Of a DNA stretch of 64,000 nt, positions 16,955 to 26,308 are shown in pieces; within the stretch, counting starts at the first letter, position 1, and the number at the start of each line of letters is the position of its first letter. A model generated the notes under the pieces. That model had not been told where the DNA came from and did no database searches. It saw only the letters and a program-made list of their open reading frames with translations. A program made the position numbers and the translations under genes. Source of the DNA: an uncultured Sphingomonadaceae bacterium (GTDB lineage: Bacteria; Pseudomonadota; Alphaproteobacteria; Sphingomonadales; Sphingomonadaceae); NCBI GenBank assembly GCA_947488625.1, contig CANKZR010000001.1:496001-560000 (forward strand), written 5' to 3'.

Positions 16955-18700
16955 ATGTCCGAGAACCAAACGATCTACGCAGCCTTTGCGGAAAAACTCG
17001 ATGCCGTGCTCTCCGCGCTGGAGATGGAAGGCACGCTGCCACCTGAAACGAACCGCGCCAATGTAAGCGTGGAGCCCCCGCGAGATCCGTCCCATGGCGA
17101 CTTGGCGACTAATGCCGCAATGGTGCTGGCCAAGCAGGCGAAAACCAATCCGCGCGCGCTGGCGCAGCAGATCGTCGAGCATTTGCAGCGCGACCCCGCC
17201 ATCACCTCTGCCGAGATTGCCGGACCGGGCTTCATCAACCTTCGCCTTGCCTCGCAAAGCTGGATCGAAGAGCTGTCCGCGATCGCCGCGAAGGGCGATG
17301 ACTACGGCAAGTCTGCCGTTGGCGCGGGCACTACGGTGAATATCGAATATGTCTCCGCCAACCCCACGGGGCCGATGCACATGGGACATTGCCGCGGCGC
17401 GGTGGTGGGCGATGCACTGGCCAGCTTGCTGGAACATGCGGGCCACGAGGTGACGCGCGAATACTATGTCAACGATGCAGGCGGACAGGTGGATACGCTC
17501 GCCCGCAGCGCGCACCTGCGTTACCGCGAGGCGCTGGGAGAGGATATCGGCGCGATCCCCGAAGGCATGTATCCCGGCGACTACCTTGTTCCCGTCGGCA
17601 AGGCCGCTGCCGACGAATTCGGCAATCGTTTCGTATCCGAGCCGGAAGAGGAATGGTTGCCGATCTTCCGCGCCTTTGCGGTGGAGCGGATGATGGATGT
17701 CATCAGGTCCGACCTCGCCTTGCTGGGCATCGAACATGACGTCTTCGCATCCGAAGCGGCGCTGCAGGCCGCGAAAAAGCCCGAGGCCGCCGAAGCGTGG
17801 CTGCGCGAGCACGATCTTGTTTACGATGGCGTTCTGGAAAAGCCCAAGGGCAAGACCATCGAGGACTGGGAAGCGGTGGAGCTGCCGCTGTTCCGCTCCA
17901 CCAAATTCGGGGACGACCAGGATCGGCCGATCAGGAAGTCGGACGGTAAGTGGACATACTTCGGGGCCGACCTTGCCTATCACATGCAGAAGGCGGAAGC
18001 CGCCGATGCGCTGATCGACATCTGGGGCGCGGATCATGCGGGCACGGTAAAGCGCATCAAGGCCGCCGTGGCCGCATTGTCTGAGGGGCAGGGCACTGCC
18101 ATCCCCTTCGACGTGAAGCTGGTACAGATGGTGCAATTGCTGCGCGGCGGAGAGCCGGTGAAGATGTCCAAGCGGTCCGGCAATTTCGTGACGATTGCCG
18201 ACATGGTGGAGGAAGTGGGCAAGGACGTGGTGCGTTTCACCATGCTGACTCGCAAGCCCGAAGCGCAGATGGATTTCGATTTCGCCAAGGTAATAGAGGC
18301 GAGCAAGGACAATCCCGTTTTCTACGTGCAGTACGCCCACGCCCGGATCTGCTCCATCCTGCGCAAGGCAGGCGCGGAGAACCTGTCGCCTTCGGAGGAA
18401 AGCCTGTACCTGTTGGGGGAGGACGAGCTCACCCTGATAAGGCAGGCCGCGCAGTTCCCGCGCGAAGTGGAAGCCGCAGCCCGTGCCCGCGAACCGCACC
18501 GCATCGCCTTCTACCTCTACGATCTTGCCGCCGCGTTCCACGCCTTCTGGAACCTTGGCAACGATAATGCGCAAAAACGCATCATCGTGGCACAATCGCC
18601 CGAACTGTCCGGCGCGAGGCTTTTCCTTGCTACGCAAATCGGGCAGGTAATTCGCAATGGTCTCGGAATACTTGGTGTTGAGGCGGTTGAGGAGCTTTAG
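16955..18700 (+). CDS. argS: Arginyl-tRNA synthetase
   Basis: A 581-residue class I synthetase that charges tRNA-Arg. The ATP-binding HIGH motif appears as HMGH (142-145) in [13 protein letters not shown], and KMSK at 403-406 is followed by RSGNF. The N-terminal Arg-tRNA synthetase domain ([15 protein letters not shown]) and C-terminal DALR anticodon-binding domain (from about residue 455, [10 protein letters not shown]) are both present. It heads the block argS-SPOR-nagZ-scpAB-tatABC that is conserved in alphaproteobacteria; the SPOR gene begins 3 bases after its stop. Confidence 0.97.
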   Translation: MSENQTIYAAFAEKLDAVLSALEMEGTLPPETNRANVSVEPPRDPSHGDLATNAAMVLAKQAKTNPRALAQQIVEHLQRDPAITSAEIAGPGFINLRLASQSWIEELSAIAAKGDDYGKSAVGAGTTVNIEYVSANPTGPMHMGHCRGAVVGDALASLLEHAGHEVTREYYVNDAGGQVDTLARSAHLRYREALGEDIGAIPEGMYPGDYLVPVGKAAADEFGNRFVSEPEEEWLPIFRAFAVERMMDVIRSDLALLGIEHDVFASEAALQAAKKPEAAEAWLREHDLVYDGVLEKPKGKTIEDWEAVELPLFRSTKFGDDQDRPIRKSDGKWTYFGADLAYHMQKAEAADALIDIWGADHAGTVKRIKAAVAALSEGQGTAIPFDVKLVQMVQLLRGGEPVKMSKRSGNFVTIADMVEEVGKDVVRFTMLTRKPEAQMDFDFAKVIEASKDNPVFYVQYAHARICSILRKAGAENLSPSEESLYLLGEDELTLIRQAAQFPREVEAAARAREPHRIAFYLYDLAAAFHAFWNLGNDNAQKRIIVAQSPELSGARLFLATQIGQVIRNGLGILGVEAVEEL

Positions 18701-18703
18701 GAC

Positions 18704-19426
18704 ATGAGTCTGCCTGTGGGGGGAAGTGACGAAAACGGCATGGAAAACGCCGCGTCCGAAGAACCGTATGAAGCCGAGGAGCAGCTTGCTCTTACCGACG
18801 ACGACGATTCGCTCCCCTGGCTGGATGACGATGGCGAATATGAGGAAGAGGGCGGTTTCGACGCGCGTCTGATCTGGTTCACGCTTATCGGCTTGCTGGT
18901 TCTGGGCGCCATTCTGACGGCGGCGTGGTGGTTGCTGCGCGATCGACCCGATTCCGAACTGGTGGCCGATGGAACGGTTCTGGAAGCGCCCGATGGTCCT
19001 TACAAGGAACGTCCCGAAGATCCCGGCGGCCGCCAGGTGGAAGGCACCGGCGATACGGCTTACCAGGTTGCCCAGGGCGAAACCCGGCGCGGTATGCTTG
19101 CCGAAGGTGAAGGCGAAGCACCTCGGCCGAGTATCGATGTCTCCCAGGGCGAAGGCGACGACGATGCAGAGGACGAGGCGCAGCCCGCCGGTTCCGTCTT
19201 CGTGCAAATTGGCGCCTACACCAGTCGCGCCGACGCAAGTCAGGCATGGGTCGATGCGCGTGGACGTTATTCCGCCCTTTCCGGCCTCGACAATCGCATC
19301 GTCGAGGCGGAGGTGAACGGCGCGAAAGTCTATCGTTTGCAGGCCATTGCCGCCAACCGCGAAGCTGGCGATGCCACGTGCCGGGCGATCCGGAACGCGG
19401 GCGGAGACTGCTATATCCGCCGATAG
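18704..19426 (+). CDS. SPOR-domain inner-membrane protein
   Basis: A 240-residue bitopic protein. The N-terminal cytoplasmic part is strongly acidic (residues 8-53). One membrane helix (about 56-78) is followed by a periplasmic linker and a SPOR domain (about 162-240, starting GSVFVQIGAYTSRADA). SPOR domains bind glycan strands stripped of peptide side chains at the division septum, so septal localisation is likely. The C-terminal Cys pair (TCRAIRNAGGDC) is common in this alphaproteobacterial subtype. It sits tightly behind argS and ahead of nagZ, consistent with a cell-wall role. Confidence 0.9.
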   Translation: MSLPVGGSDENGMENAASEEPYEAEEQLALTDDDDSLPWLDDDGEYEEEGGFDARLIWFTLIGLLVLGAILTAAWWLLRDRPDSELVADGTVLEAPDGPYKERPEDPGGRQVEGTGDTAYQVAQGETRRGMLAEGEGEAPRPSIDVSQGEGDDDAEDEAQPAGSVFVQIGAYTSRADASQAWVDARGRYSALSGLDNRIVEAEVNGAKVYRLQAIAANREAGDATCRAIRNAGGDCYIRR

Positions 19427-19508
19427 GGTAGTCAGCGCAGGCGTTTTCCCCGGTACTGCCGCCTGAAAAGCTTGCACCTTGGCGCGGATTTAGGCCTAAT
19501 CTCTGGCT

Positions 19509-20528
19509 ATGACGCCTGCCATATTCAGTCTTTCCGGCCTTGAACTGACCGGGGAAGAGCGTGCCTTTTTTGCAGACGCGCAGCCAGCGGGGTATATCCT
19601 GTTCGGTCGCAATGTCGAAAACCGCGAACAACTGCGCGCGCTGACGGACAGCTTGCGAGAATTGCACGGACGCGACGACCTGCTGATTTCCATCGATCAG
19701 GAAGGCGGACGGGTCGTACGGATGAAGCCGCCAGAGTGGGACGTCTATCCCGCGCCCGGCGCATTTGCCGATCTTTATGCCATCGCTCCGGCCAGCGCCA
19801 TTCAGGCCATTCGCGCCAACTCGCAGCTACTGGCGCAGGATCTGGCCGAGGTGGGCATCACGGTGGATTACCACCCTGTTCTCGATATCCCCGCGCAAGG
19901 CGCACATGACGTGATCGGAGACCGCGCGCTGGGCCGCGATCCGATGCAGGTGGCGGCATTGGGGCGCGCTACTCTGGACGGGCTGGCTTGCGGCGGCGTG
20001 ATCGGCTGTATCAAGCACATGCCGGGCCATGGGCGCGCCACGGTGGACAGCCACAAGCACCTGCCCGTGGTGGAGGCGAGCGAGGCTGAACTGGAAACGG
20101 ACATGGCGCCCTTTGCCAAGCTGGCCGATGCGCCCATCGCGATGACAGCGCATATCCGTTACACCGCATGGGATACCGATAACCCTGCCACGCAGTCCGA
20201 ATTCGTAATTTCGCAGATTATCCGCAAGCGGATCGGGTTCGATGGCCTGCTGATGTCCGACGATATCGATATGCAGGCTCTGGACGGCACCATTCCCGAG
20301 CGGTCGCAGCGCGCGATCGCGGCAGGCTGCGATCTCGTGCTCAATTGCTGGGGCAAGATGGATGACATGATCGGCACGGCGAAGGTCCTGCCTGCCATGT
20401 CCGATGTCAGTCGCGAAAGGCTGGATCGCGCAATGGCAGGTGCAGGCAAGGTGTCCGACGATACCCCGCGCGCAGAACTGCTGTCTGCACGAAACGCCTT
20501 CCTCGATTTGGCGAAACAGCAGGCGTGA
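19509..20528 (+). CDS. nagZ: Beta-N-acetylhexosaminidase NagZ
   Basis: A 339-residue GH3 enzyme that removes GlcNAc from anhydro-muropeptides during cell-wall recycling. Seen: DQEGGRVVRM, the KHMPGHGRATVDSH loop that carries the catalytic His-Asp pair, and the nucleophile Asp in LLMSDDIDMQAL. No signal peptide is visible, as expected for the cytoplasmic enzyme. Its stop overlaps the GTG start of scpA (GTGA). Confidence 0.95.
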   Translation: MTPAIFSLSGLELTGEERAFFADAQPAGYILFGRNVENREQLRALTDSLRELHGRDDLLISIDQEGGRVVRMKPPEWDVYPAPGAFADLYAIAPASAIQAIRANSQLLAQDLAEVGITVDYHPVLDIPAQGAHDVIGDRALGRDPMQVAALGRATLDGLACGGVIGCIKHMPGHGRATVDSHKHLPVVEASEAELETDMAPFAKLADAPIAMTAHIRYTAWDTDNPATQSEFVISQIIRKRIGFDGLLMSDDIDMQALDGTIPERSQRAIAAGCDLVLNCWGKMDDMIGTAKVLPAMSDVSRERLDRAMAGAGKVSDDTPRAELLSARNAFLDLAKQQA

Positions 20529-21355
20529 GCGCGGTGGAAGACGGCCCCCTGTTCGATGGTATCGCTCCCGCTGCCGACGAGGGTAGCGAAGACTGGCGCG
20601 GCGTTGCCGCCCCCGACACATCCGATTCCAGCGCCCTTTATATCGAACTGGAGAACTGGGAAGGTCCGCTCGATCTGTTGCTGGATCTTGCCCGTCGGCA
20701 GAAGGTGGATCTCAAGTCGATTTCCATCCTTGCGCTGGTGGACCAGTATATCGACTTCATCGAACAGGCCGAAGCGCTGAAGCTGGAAATCGCCGCCGAT
20801 TACCTGGTGATGGCCGCCTGGCTCGCCTACCTGAAATCTGCTTTGCTGCTGCCCAAGGAGGAGCAGGAGGACCCATCGCCAGAGGAACTGGCACTGCGGC
20901 TGCAGCTGCGCATCGCCCGGCTGGGTGCAATGCGGGAAGCGGGTGCGCGGCTGATGGGGCGTGACCGGCTGGGCCGCGATGTCTTTGCACGCGGTGCGCC
21001 GGAGGGGCTGAGAACACTCAAGAAAAATCACTGGCAGTGCAACTGGTATCAGTTGGTACACGCCTACGGGCAGGTGAAACTGCGGACGGAGCCCGTGGTA
21101 CACATGGTAGCGGAACGCCCGGTAATGACGCTGGATTCGGCGATCGACCGGGTGTCTGCAATGCTGGGCGTCTCGCTGGACTGGATGGAACTGCGCACCT
21201 TCCTGCCGATCGATGCAGAACCGCGCTTGCGCAAATCGGCGCTGGCCAGCAGCTTTGTCGCGGCGCTGGAACTCGCAAAACGAGGGCGGGCGGAAATAAG
21301 GCAGGAAGAGATTTTCGGCCCCCTGCACCTCAGGCGGATAAAGGCCGATGCCTGA
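20525..21355 (+). CDS. scpA: Segregation and condensation protein A
   Basis: A 276-residue kleisin. With ScpB and SMC it forms the condensin complex that organises the chromosome. The family N-terminal region YIELENWEGPLDLLLDLARRQ begins near residue 39, with LVDQYIDFIEQAE next, and AADYLVMAAWLAYLKSALLLP around 87-107; the C-terminal winged helix ends the protein. GTG 20525 overlaps the nagZ stop. An N-terminal extension of about 38 residues precedes the kleisin domain. It overlaps scpB by 8 bases. Confidence 0.95.
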   Translation: MSAVEDGPLFDGIAPAADEGSEDWRGVAAPDTSDSSALYIELENWEGPLDLLLDLARRQKVDLKSISILALVDQYIDFIEQAEALKLEIAADYLVMAAWLAYLKSALLLPKEEQEDPSPEELALRLQLRIARLGAMREAGARLMGRDRLGRDVFARGAPEGLRTLKKNHWQCNWYQLVHAYGQVKLRTEPVVHMVAERPVMTLDSAIDRVSAMLGVSLDWMELRTFLPIDAEPRLRKSALASSFVAALELAKRGRAEIRQEEIFGPLHLRRIKADA

Positions 21356-22064
21356 CGAACGGCAAAACGATCCGGACGAACTTGCGCGCGTGGTGGAGGC
21401 CTGTCTCTTCGCTGCTGAGGAACCGCTGACGCGCGAGCAGATTTCCGCGCATCTGGGCGATGCCGACGTGAAGGAAGCGCTGGCAGCGTTGCAGGAGCAG
21501 TATTCCAAGCGCGGCGTAAACCTGGTGGAGCGCGGCAAGCGCTGGCAATTCCAGACCGCGCCCGATCTTGCGCACATCCTGCGCCGCGAGAAGGACCAGT
21601 TGCGCCGCCTCAGTCGGGCGGCAACCGAAGTGCTGGCAATCGTCGCCTATCACGAACCCGTCAGTCGCGCCGAGATCGAGGCCATTCGCGGCGTACAGAC
21701 CAGCGGAGGCACGCTGGACGTGCTGATGGAAGCGGGCTGGGTGCGCGTGGCCGGTCGGCGCGAGGTGCCCGGACGTCCGGTGATCTACGCCACGACAGCA
21801 GAATTCCTCACGCACTTCGGGTTGGAGAGCCGAAAGGACCTGCCCGGCCTCGCCGAACTGAAAGCGTCCGGCCTGCTGGACCCGGTCGACGATGCCTACG
21901 AGGATCTGATGGAACGGAAGGCCAGCGACGCCCGTACAAAGGGTGAGGATCCTGCGGACGATGGTCGCGATGACGATCCTGATATCGGTTCCGCAGACGG
22001 GGCGGCAGCACACCGGGACGAGCCGGACGTAGAGACGCTGGAAAAACCCGGAGAAAGCGCCTAG
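21348..22064 (+). CDS. scpB: Segregation and condensation protein B
   Basis: A 238-residue partner of ScpA made of two winged-helix domains. VVEACLFAAEEPLTREQI opens the first; LSRAATEVLAIVAYHEPVSRAEIEAIRG and LMEAGWVRVAGRREVPGRPVIYATT form the second. A low-complexity acidic tail of about 50 residues (rich in Asp, Glu, Gly) follows the folded part and is typical of sphingomonad ScpB proteins. It starts inside the end of scpA. Confidence 0.95.
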   Translation: MPDERQNDPDELARVVEACLFAAEEPLTREQISAHLGDADVKEALAALQEQYSKRGVNLVERGKRWQFQTAPDLAHILRREKDQLRRLSRAATEVLAIVAYHEPVSRAEIEAIRGVQTSGGTLDVLMEAGWVRVAGRREVPGRPVIYATTAEFLTHFGLESRKDLPGLAELKASGLLDPVDDAYEDLMERKASDARTKGEDPADDGRDDDPDIGSADGAAAHRDEPDVETLEKPGESA

Positions 22065-22096
22065 ACTCCGGTCTTGAAAGAATTCGGAGAATATTC

Positions 22097-22357
22097 GTGG
22101 GTAGCATTGGACCATTCCAGATCCTGATCATTGCACTGGTTATCCTGGTGCTGTTCGGCCGCGGTCGTATCAGCGAGATGATGGGCGATTTCGGAAAAGG
22201 CGTGAAAAGCTTCCGCAAAGGCCTGACGGAGGAGGAGAAATCCACCGCTGACGACGCGCCTTCCGCGCAGATTCAGGGACCGGCGCATGAGGCGAAGCCA
22301 TCTGCGGAAACCGTCGATCCGGCTCCGGCAGCCACCGGCGACAAGACGCACTCTTAA
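22097..22357 (+). CDS. tatA: Twin-arginine translocase subunit TatA
   Basis: An 86-residue pore-forming Tat component. One short membrane helix (residues 5-19) ends in the conserved Phe20-Gly21, followed by the amphipathic helix with GRGRISEMMGDFGKGVKSFRKG. A charged disordered tail follows. The start is GTG 22097 with GGAGA 7 bases upstream. It is the first gene of tatABC. Confidence 0.96.
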   Translation: MGSIGPFQILIIALVILVLFGRGRISEMMGDFGKGVKSFRKGLTEEEKSTADDAPSAQIQGPAHEAKPSAETVDPAPAATGDKTHS

Positions 22358-22385
22358 GCCGATTGCAAGCGAGCGCCGCTGACCC

Positions 22386-22823
22386 ATGTTCGATATCGGC
22401 GCAACCGAACTGTTGCTCATCGTGGTCGTGGCGATCCTCGTCATCGGTCCCAAGGACTTGCCGCTCGCCATGCGCACGGCCGGTCGCTGGATCGGCAAAA
22501 TCCGCAAGGTCTCCGGCCATTTCCGCACGGGCCTCGACGCGATGGTGCGCGAGGCGGAGCTGGAGGACATGGAGAAGAAGTGGAAGGCGCAGAACGAAAA
22601 GGTGATGCGAGAGCATCCCGATGGCGCGCCCGCGCAGATTTCCGGCGAAATGGAGCCTACCGGCGCCTACCCTCCTGACAAGGCTGCCGAGCTGAAGCTC
22701 CTGGCGAACGACAAGAGCGCTGCCAACGAAGCTTCCGCGGCAGAGGCGAAAGCGGCGCAGGGCACGGCCAGCCCGGCAGCATCGAAGGAAGCTGAAACCA
22801 AACCGACAAAGGACGCCGATTGA
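22386..22823 (+). CDS. tatB: Twin-arginine translocase subunit TatB
   Basis: A 145-residue Tat receptor subunit. The TatB marks are MFDIGATELLLI with Glu8 in the membrane helix and the hinge GPKDLP (21-26) leading into a long amphipathic helix. The C-terminal third is Ala/Glu/Lys-rich and likely disordered. The stop codon shares one base with the tatC start (TGATG). Confidence 0.95.
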   Translation: MFDIGATELLLIVVVAILVIGPKDLPLAMRTAGRWIGKIRKVSGHFRTGLDAMVREAELEDMEKKWKAQNEKVMREHPDGAPAQISGEMEPTGAYPPDKAAELKLLANDKSAANEASAAEAKAAQGTASPAASKEAETKPTKDAD

Positions 22824-23638
22824 TGGCGTTCAAGATTACCGATCTCGACGATACGCAGGCCCCTTTGATGGAGCACCTGGTGGAGTTGCGCGGCCGCCTC
22901 GTGCGCGCCGTGGCGGCGCTGGGTGTCGCCTTTGCCGTATGCCTGTATTTCGCCGATGATATATTCGGCATCCTCGTGCGTCCACTTACCGCCAGTTTCG
23001 GTGCGGGGGAGGGACGGCTGGTCTATACCCAGCTTTACGGAGCGTTCTTCGTCGAGATCAAGGTGGCGCTGTTCGCCGCCTTCTTCGTCAGCTTTCCGAT
23101 CATCGCCAACCAGCTCTGGGCCTTCATTGCGCCGGGTCTGTATGCGCGGGAAAAAAGAGCCTTTCTGCCTTTCCTGATCGCCACGCCCGTATTGTTCACG
23201 TCGGGCGCATGCCTTGCCTATTTCGTGGTGATGCCGCTGGCTTTCCCGTGGTTCCTCGGCTTCCAGGGCAATGTGGGCGGTATCGATGCAGAGGCGCTGC
23301 CCGAAATGGGGCAGTATCTCGACTTGGTGATGCGCTTCATTCTTGCCTTCGGGATCAGCTTCCTGCTGCCGGTGCTGCTGATGCTGCTGAACCGCGCCGG
23401 ATTGGTATCGCGCGATCAGCTCGTGGCGGCGCGCAAATACGTCATCGTGCTGGTGGTAGCCCTGGCGGCTATCATCACCCCGCCCGATGTCATTTCGCAA
23501 CTGGTGCTGGCAGTGCCGTTGCTGTTCCTCTTCGAAGGTTCGCTGATGCTGATGAAGATCACCGAACGCCGTGATGCCAAGCGCAAGGAAGAGGAAGCCG
23601 AAAAGGCCGACAAGACGGAAAGCGACCCTTCAGTTTAA
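22823..23638 (+). CDS. tatC: Twin-arginine translocase subunit TatC
   Basis: A 271-residue six-helix membrane protein that recognises twin-arginine signal peptides with TatB. Seen: LMEHLVELRGRLVRA near the N terminus, the conserved periplasmic FVSFPIIANQLWAFIAPGLY, ERKRAF-like AREKRAFLPF after helix 2, and YVIVLVVALAAIITPPDVISQ. ATG 22823 was chosen over TTG 22820 because of the tight overlap with tatB. The tail is highly charged. It converges on an amidohydrolase gene with a 16-base gap. Confidence 0.96.
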   Translation: MAFKITDLDDTQAPLMEHLVELRGRLVRAVAALGVAFAVCLYFADDIFGILVRPLTASFGAGEGRLVYTQLYGAFFVEIKVALFAAFFVSFPIIANQLWAFIAPGLYAREKRAFLPFLIATPVLFTSGACLAYFVVMPLAFPWFLGFQGNVGGIDAEALPEMGQYLDLVMRFILAFGISFLLPVLLMLLNRAGLVSRDQLVAARKYVIVLVVALAAIITPPDVISQLVLAVPLLFLFEGSLMLMKITERRDAKRKEEEAEKADKTESDPSV

Positions 23639-23654
23639 GGGCAGGTTGCGCTGC

Positions 23655-25319
23655 TTACTGATCTCCGACTTCGACATCATAGACGCGCTGGCCCGCGATC
23701 CACGTTTCCAGGACCTCGATGTCACGCATTTCTGCCGCATTCGCCATCAGCGGATCGCCGCTGAGCATGACGAAATCGGCGCGTTCGCCTTCCGCCAGCG
23801 CGCCGAAGCGGCCTTCTGCAAACCCGGCATAGGCAGCACCGGCGGTATAGGCCGCCAGCGCCTGTTCGCGGTTGATCGTCTCGCCAGCGCGCCAGCCGCC
23901 GAATGGTTCGCCCTCGGCATTGGTACGGCTGATCGCAACAGCAAGGCCAGCCAGCGCATCGACGGGTTCCACCGGAGCATCGGTGCCGAAGGCAAGCGCG
24001 CCGCCTGCCTCGAGGATGGAGCGCCACGCGTAGGCGCCGCCCAGCCGTTCTTCCCCCAGCCGCGCTTCGGCCATCATCATGTCGCTGGTCTGGTGAACCG
24101 GCTGCATGGAGGCGATGATGCCGTGATCGCCGAAGCGAGAAAGGTCTGCCGGGTCCACGATCTGTGCGTGTTCGATCCGCCAGCGCCTGTCGCCCGCATA
24201 GTCTCGCGACAGCTCCTCTATCGCATTCAGCGCATCGGCGTTCGCGGCATCGCCGATGGCGTGCACGGCGACCTGGAAATTGTCGAGCGCGGCGCGGCTC
24301 ATCAGGTTGCGAAGTTGCGTGCCGCTGAGCAGCGGCAGGCCGCGATTGCCGTGGTCGTCCGAATAATCCTCGTTCAGCAGTGCCCCGCGCGAACCCAGCG
24401 CGCCATCGAGATAGAGCTTTACGCCGTTCAGGCGCAGACGATCGTCATACAGCCATCGGGTAGGGGCTGGGCCACCGATCAGCAGCATGGAATCGACGCT
24501 GTCGGCATAGGACATCACCCGCAACTGCAGCCGCCCCGCATCGCCGGCGCGGCGGAAGGTCATCCAGTCTTCGACGCTCGTACCCATATCGGCAACAGCG
24601 GTGATGCCGTGACGCAGCAGCAGGCGCTGCGCGTTATGCAGTGCCAGATCTCGATCTTCGGGCAGGGGCGGCGGAACGGCATCGTTTACCATTCCCATGG
24701 CTGCGTCCACCAGCACGCCCGAGGGCGCGCGCGAATTGGCGATGCGTTCTATGCGCCCGCCGGTAGGGTCCGCGGTGGCCTCTGTAACGTCGCCTGCGGC
24801 CAGCGCCAGCGAGTTGCCCCATCCGGCATGCCCGTCAACGCGTTCCAGCCACACGGGCCGGTCCGGCACGATGGCATCGAGTTCGGCGGCGGTGGGAAAG
24901 CGGCCAAGGCCCCAGCGTTCCTGGTTCCAGCCGCGCCCGATGATCCACGGACGGTCAGGATAGGCCGCAGCATAGGCGGCGATGCGGGAGAGAGCTTCGT
25001 CCAGCGAATTGGTTTCGGAAAGGTCCAGCACCAGCGTGCCAAGGCCAATGCCCATCAGGTGCAGGTGACCATCGACGAAGCCGGGCACCACCACGCGGCC
25101 ATCGCCATCCACGCGATAATCGATGTCCCGCGTCGCGCGGTCGCCGAAGTCGAGAAGTTCGGTAATCCGTCCGTCCTCGTCGATCACCATGCCGCCGAAA
25201 CGGTCGATTGTGCCATCGCGGGTGACGGAAATACCATCGATGTTGTCGATCAGTGTATCGGCAAGGGCGGGTGCAGGGGCGCAGAGCAGGGCTGCGACAA
25301 GCGCGAAACGGGCAATCAT
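23655..25319 (-). CDS. Exported metal-dependent amidohydrolase (YtcJ-like)
   Basis: A 554-residue amidohydrolase-superfamily protein with a Sec signal peptide (MIARFALVAALLCAPAPALA, cleaved about residue 20). The metal-binding His-x-His is at 85-87 in GFVDGHLHLMG; other metal-site regions are HAIGDAANADA and IEHAQIVDP, and the late Asp is in AFGTDAPVEPVDA. YtcJ-like proteins are predicted hydrolases of amide or related bonds with largely unknown substrates. Its ATG overlaps the stop of the downstream-coordinate dehydrogenase gene by four bases, so the two are probably cotranscribed. Confidence 0.9.
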   Translation of the reverse strand: MIARFALVAALLCAPAPALADTLIDNIDGISVTRDGTIDRFGGMVIDEDGRITELLDFGDRATRDIDYRVDGDGRVVVPGFVDGHLHLMGIGLGTLVLDLSETNSLDEALSRIAAYAAAYPDRPWIIGRGWNQERWGLGRFPTAAELDAIVPDRPVWLERVDGHAGWGNSLALAAGDVTEATADPTGGRIERIANSRAPSGVLVDAAMGMVNDAVPPPLPEDRDLALHNAQRLLLRHGITAVADMGTSVEDWMTFRRAGDAGRLQLRVMSYADSVDSMLLIGGPAPTRWLYDDRLRLNGVKLYLDGALGSRGALLNEDYSDDHGNRGLPLLSGTQLRNLMSRAALDNFQVAVHAIGDAANADALNAIEELSRDYAGDRRWRIEHAQIVDPADLSRFGDHGIIASMQPVHQTSDMMMAEARLGEERLGGAYAWRSILEAGGALAFGTDAPVEPVDALAGLAVAISRTNAEGEPFGGWRAGETINREQALAAYTAGAAYAGFAEGRFGALAEGERADFVMLSGDPLMANAAEMRDIEVLETWIAGQRVYDVEVGDQ

Positions 25320-26206
25320 GCAGATACCTCCGGCAGGTGGCGGATCAGGGCACTGGTATCCTGCCGGGCGCCGCCCTGCGATTGTACCTGTGCGTAGAAT
25401 TGATCGACGAGGGCGGTAACGGGGAGCGATAGGCCTGATGCCTTGGCCTCGCCAAGCGCGATCGCCAGGTCCTTGCGCATCCAGTCGATCGCAAAACCGA
25501 AGTCGAATTCGCTTGCGACCATCGTTTCCCAGCGGTTTTCCATCTGCCAGCTTTGCGCCGCGCCGCCCGAGATGGCTTCCACCACGCGTGCCGGATCGAC
25601 ACCGGTGGCCTGTGCCATGCGCACCCCTTCCGAAAGGCCAGCCAGCACGCCTGCGATACAGACCTGATTGATAGCCTTGCAGGTCTGGCCGGCGCCGGCA
25701 TCGCCGATGTGCACGATACGCAGCGCATAGGCCTCCATCACAGGCGTGGCCGCCGCCATGGCTTCGTCAGAGCCGCCGCACATGATGGCCAGCTTGCCGT
25801 TTTCAGCCCCTGCCTGTCCGCCCGAAACAGGCGCATCGACGCAGAGAAGCCCATGTTCTCCCGCCACTTTGGCAAGTTCCTTTGCCAGCGCGGGCGATAC
25901 GGTTGTATGGTCGATTAGCGTTGCGCCGCGTTTCATCGCGGCCATGGCGCCGTTCTCTCCCAGCAGCACGCTGCGCACGTCGTCGTCGTTGCCAAGGCAT
26001 GTCAGCACCACGTCGCAATCTGCCACCGCATCGGCAGGGGTAGGGGCGGTGGTGCCATCCAGCCCTTCGCCAGAAATTCGCTTTTCCCATTCGGCGGCCT
26101 TGGCCGAGGTGCGGTTGTAGCCGATCACGGAGTGGCCGGCTTTTGCGAGGTGACCGGCCATTGGCGCACCCATCACGCCTAGGCCCAGAAATGCAAGTTT
26201 GCTCAT
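25316..26206 (-). CDS. Beta-hydroxyacid dehydrogenase (3-hydroxyisobutyrate dehydrogenase family)
   Basis: A 296-residue NAD(P)-dependent enzyme. From ATG 26206 it opens MSKLAFLGLGVMGAPMAGHL, the family Rossmann signature. DAPVSGGQAGAENG and the catalytic-lysine segment GAGQTCKAINQVCIAG are present. The family includes 3-hydroxyisobutyrate, tartronate semialdehyde and glyoxylate/succinic semialdehyde reductases; the substrate is not decided by sequence alone. A frame extension to 26278 is out of register with family N termini and was rejected. It precedes and overlaps the amidohydrolase. Confidence 0.9.
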   Translation of the reverse strand: MSKLAFLGLGVMGAPMAGHLAKAGHSVIGYNRTSAKAAEWEKRISGEGLDGTTAPTPADAVADCDVVLTCLGNDDDVRSVLLGENGAMAAMKRGATLIDHTTVSPALAKELAKVAGEHGLLCVDAPVSGGQAGAENGKLAIMCGGSDEAMAAATPVMEAYALRIVHIGDAGAGQTCKAINQVCIAGVLAGLSEGVRMAQATGVDPARVVEAISGGAAQSWQMENRWETMVASEFDFGFAIDWMRKDLAIALGEAKASGLSLPVTALVDQFYAQVQSQGGARQDTSALIRHLPEVSA

Positions 26207-26308
26207 GGGCGAGGGCGATGCCCAAAATGCTGCGCCAAGGCAATCTTTGTTGCGCAAAAGTCGGCGGCCTATTTGCACGCGCGCGCCAGTCCGCTAGCGC
26301 GGGCAACC

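Noticed and set aside
16178-19477. Open minus-strand reading frame of 1099 codons antisense to argS and the SPOR gene
   Set aside because: It is opposite a complete, well-conserved argS. Its product is rich in His, Arg, Gly and Gln with no domain, typical of antisense frames in high-GC DNA.
23571-25397. 608-codon plus-strand frame antisense to the amidohydrolase
   Set aside because: The minus-strand frame has a signal peptide and metal-binding motifs; the plus-strand product has biased composition and no recognisable features.
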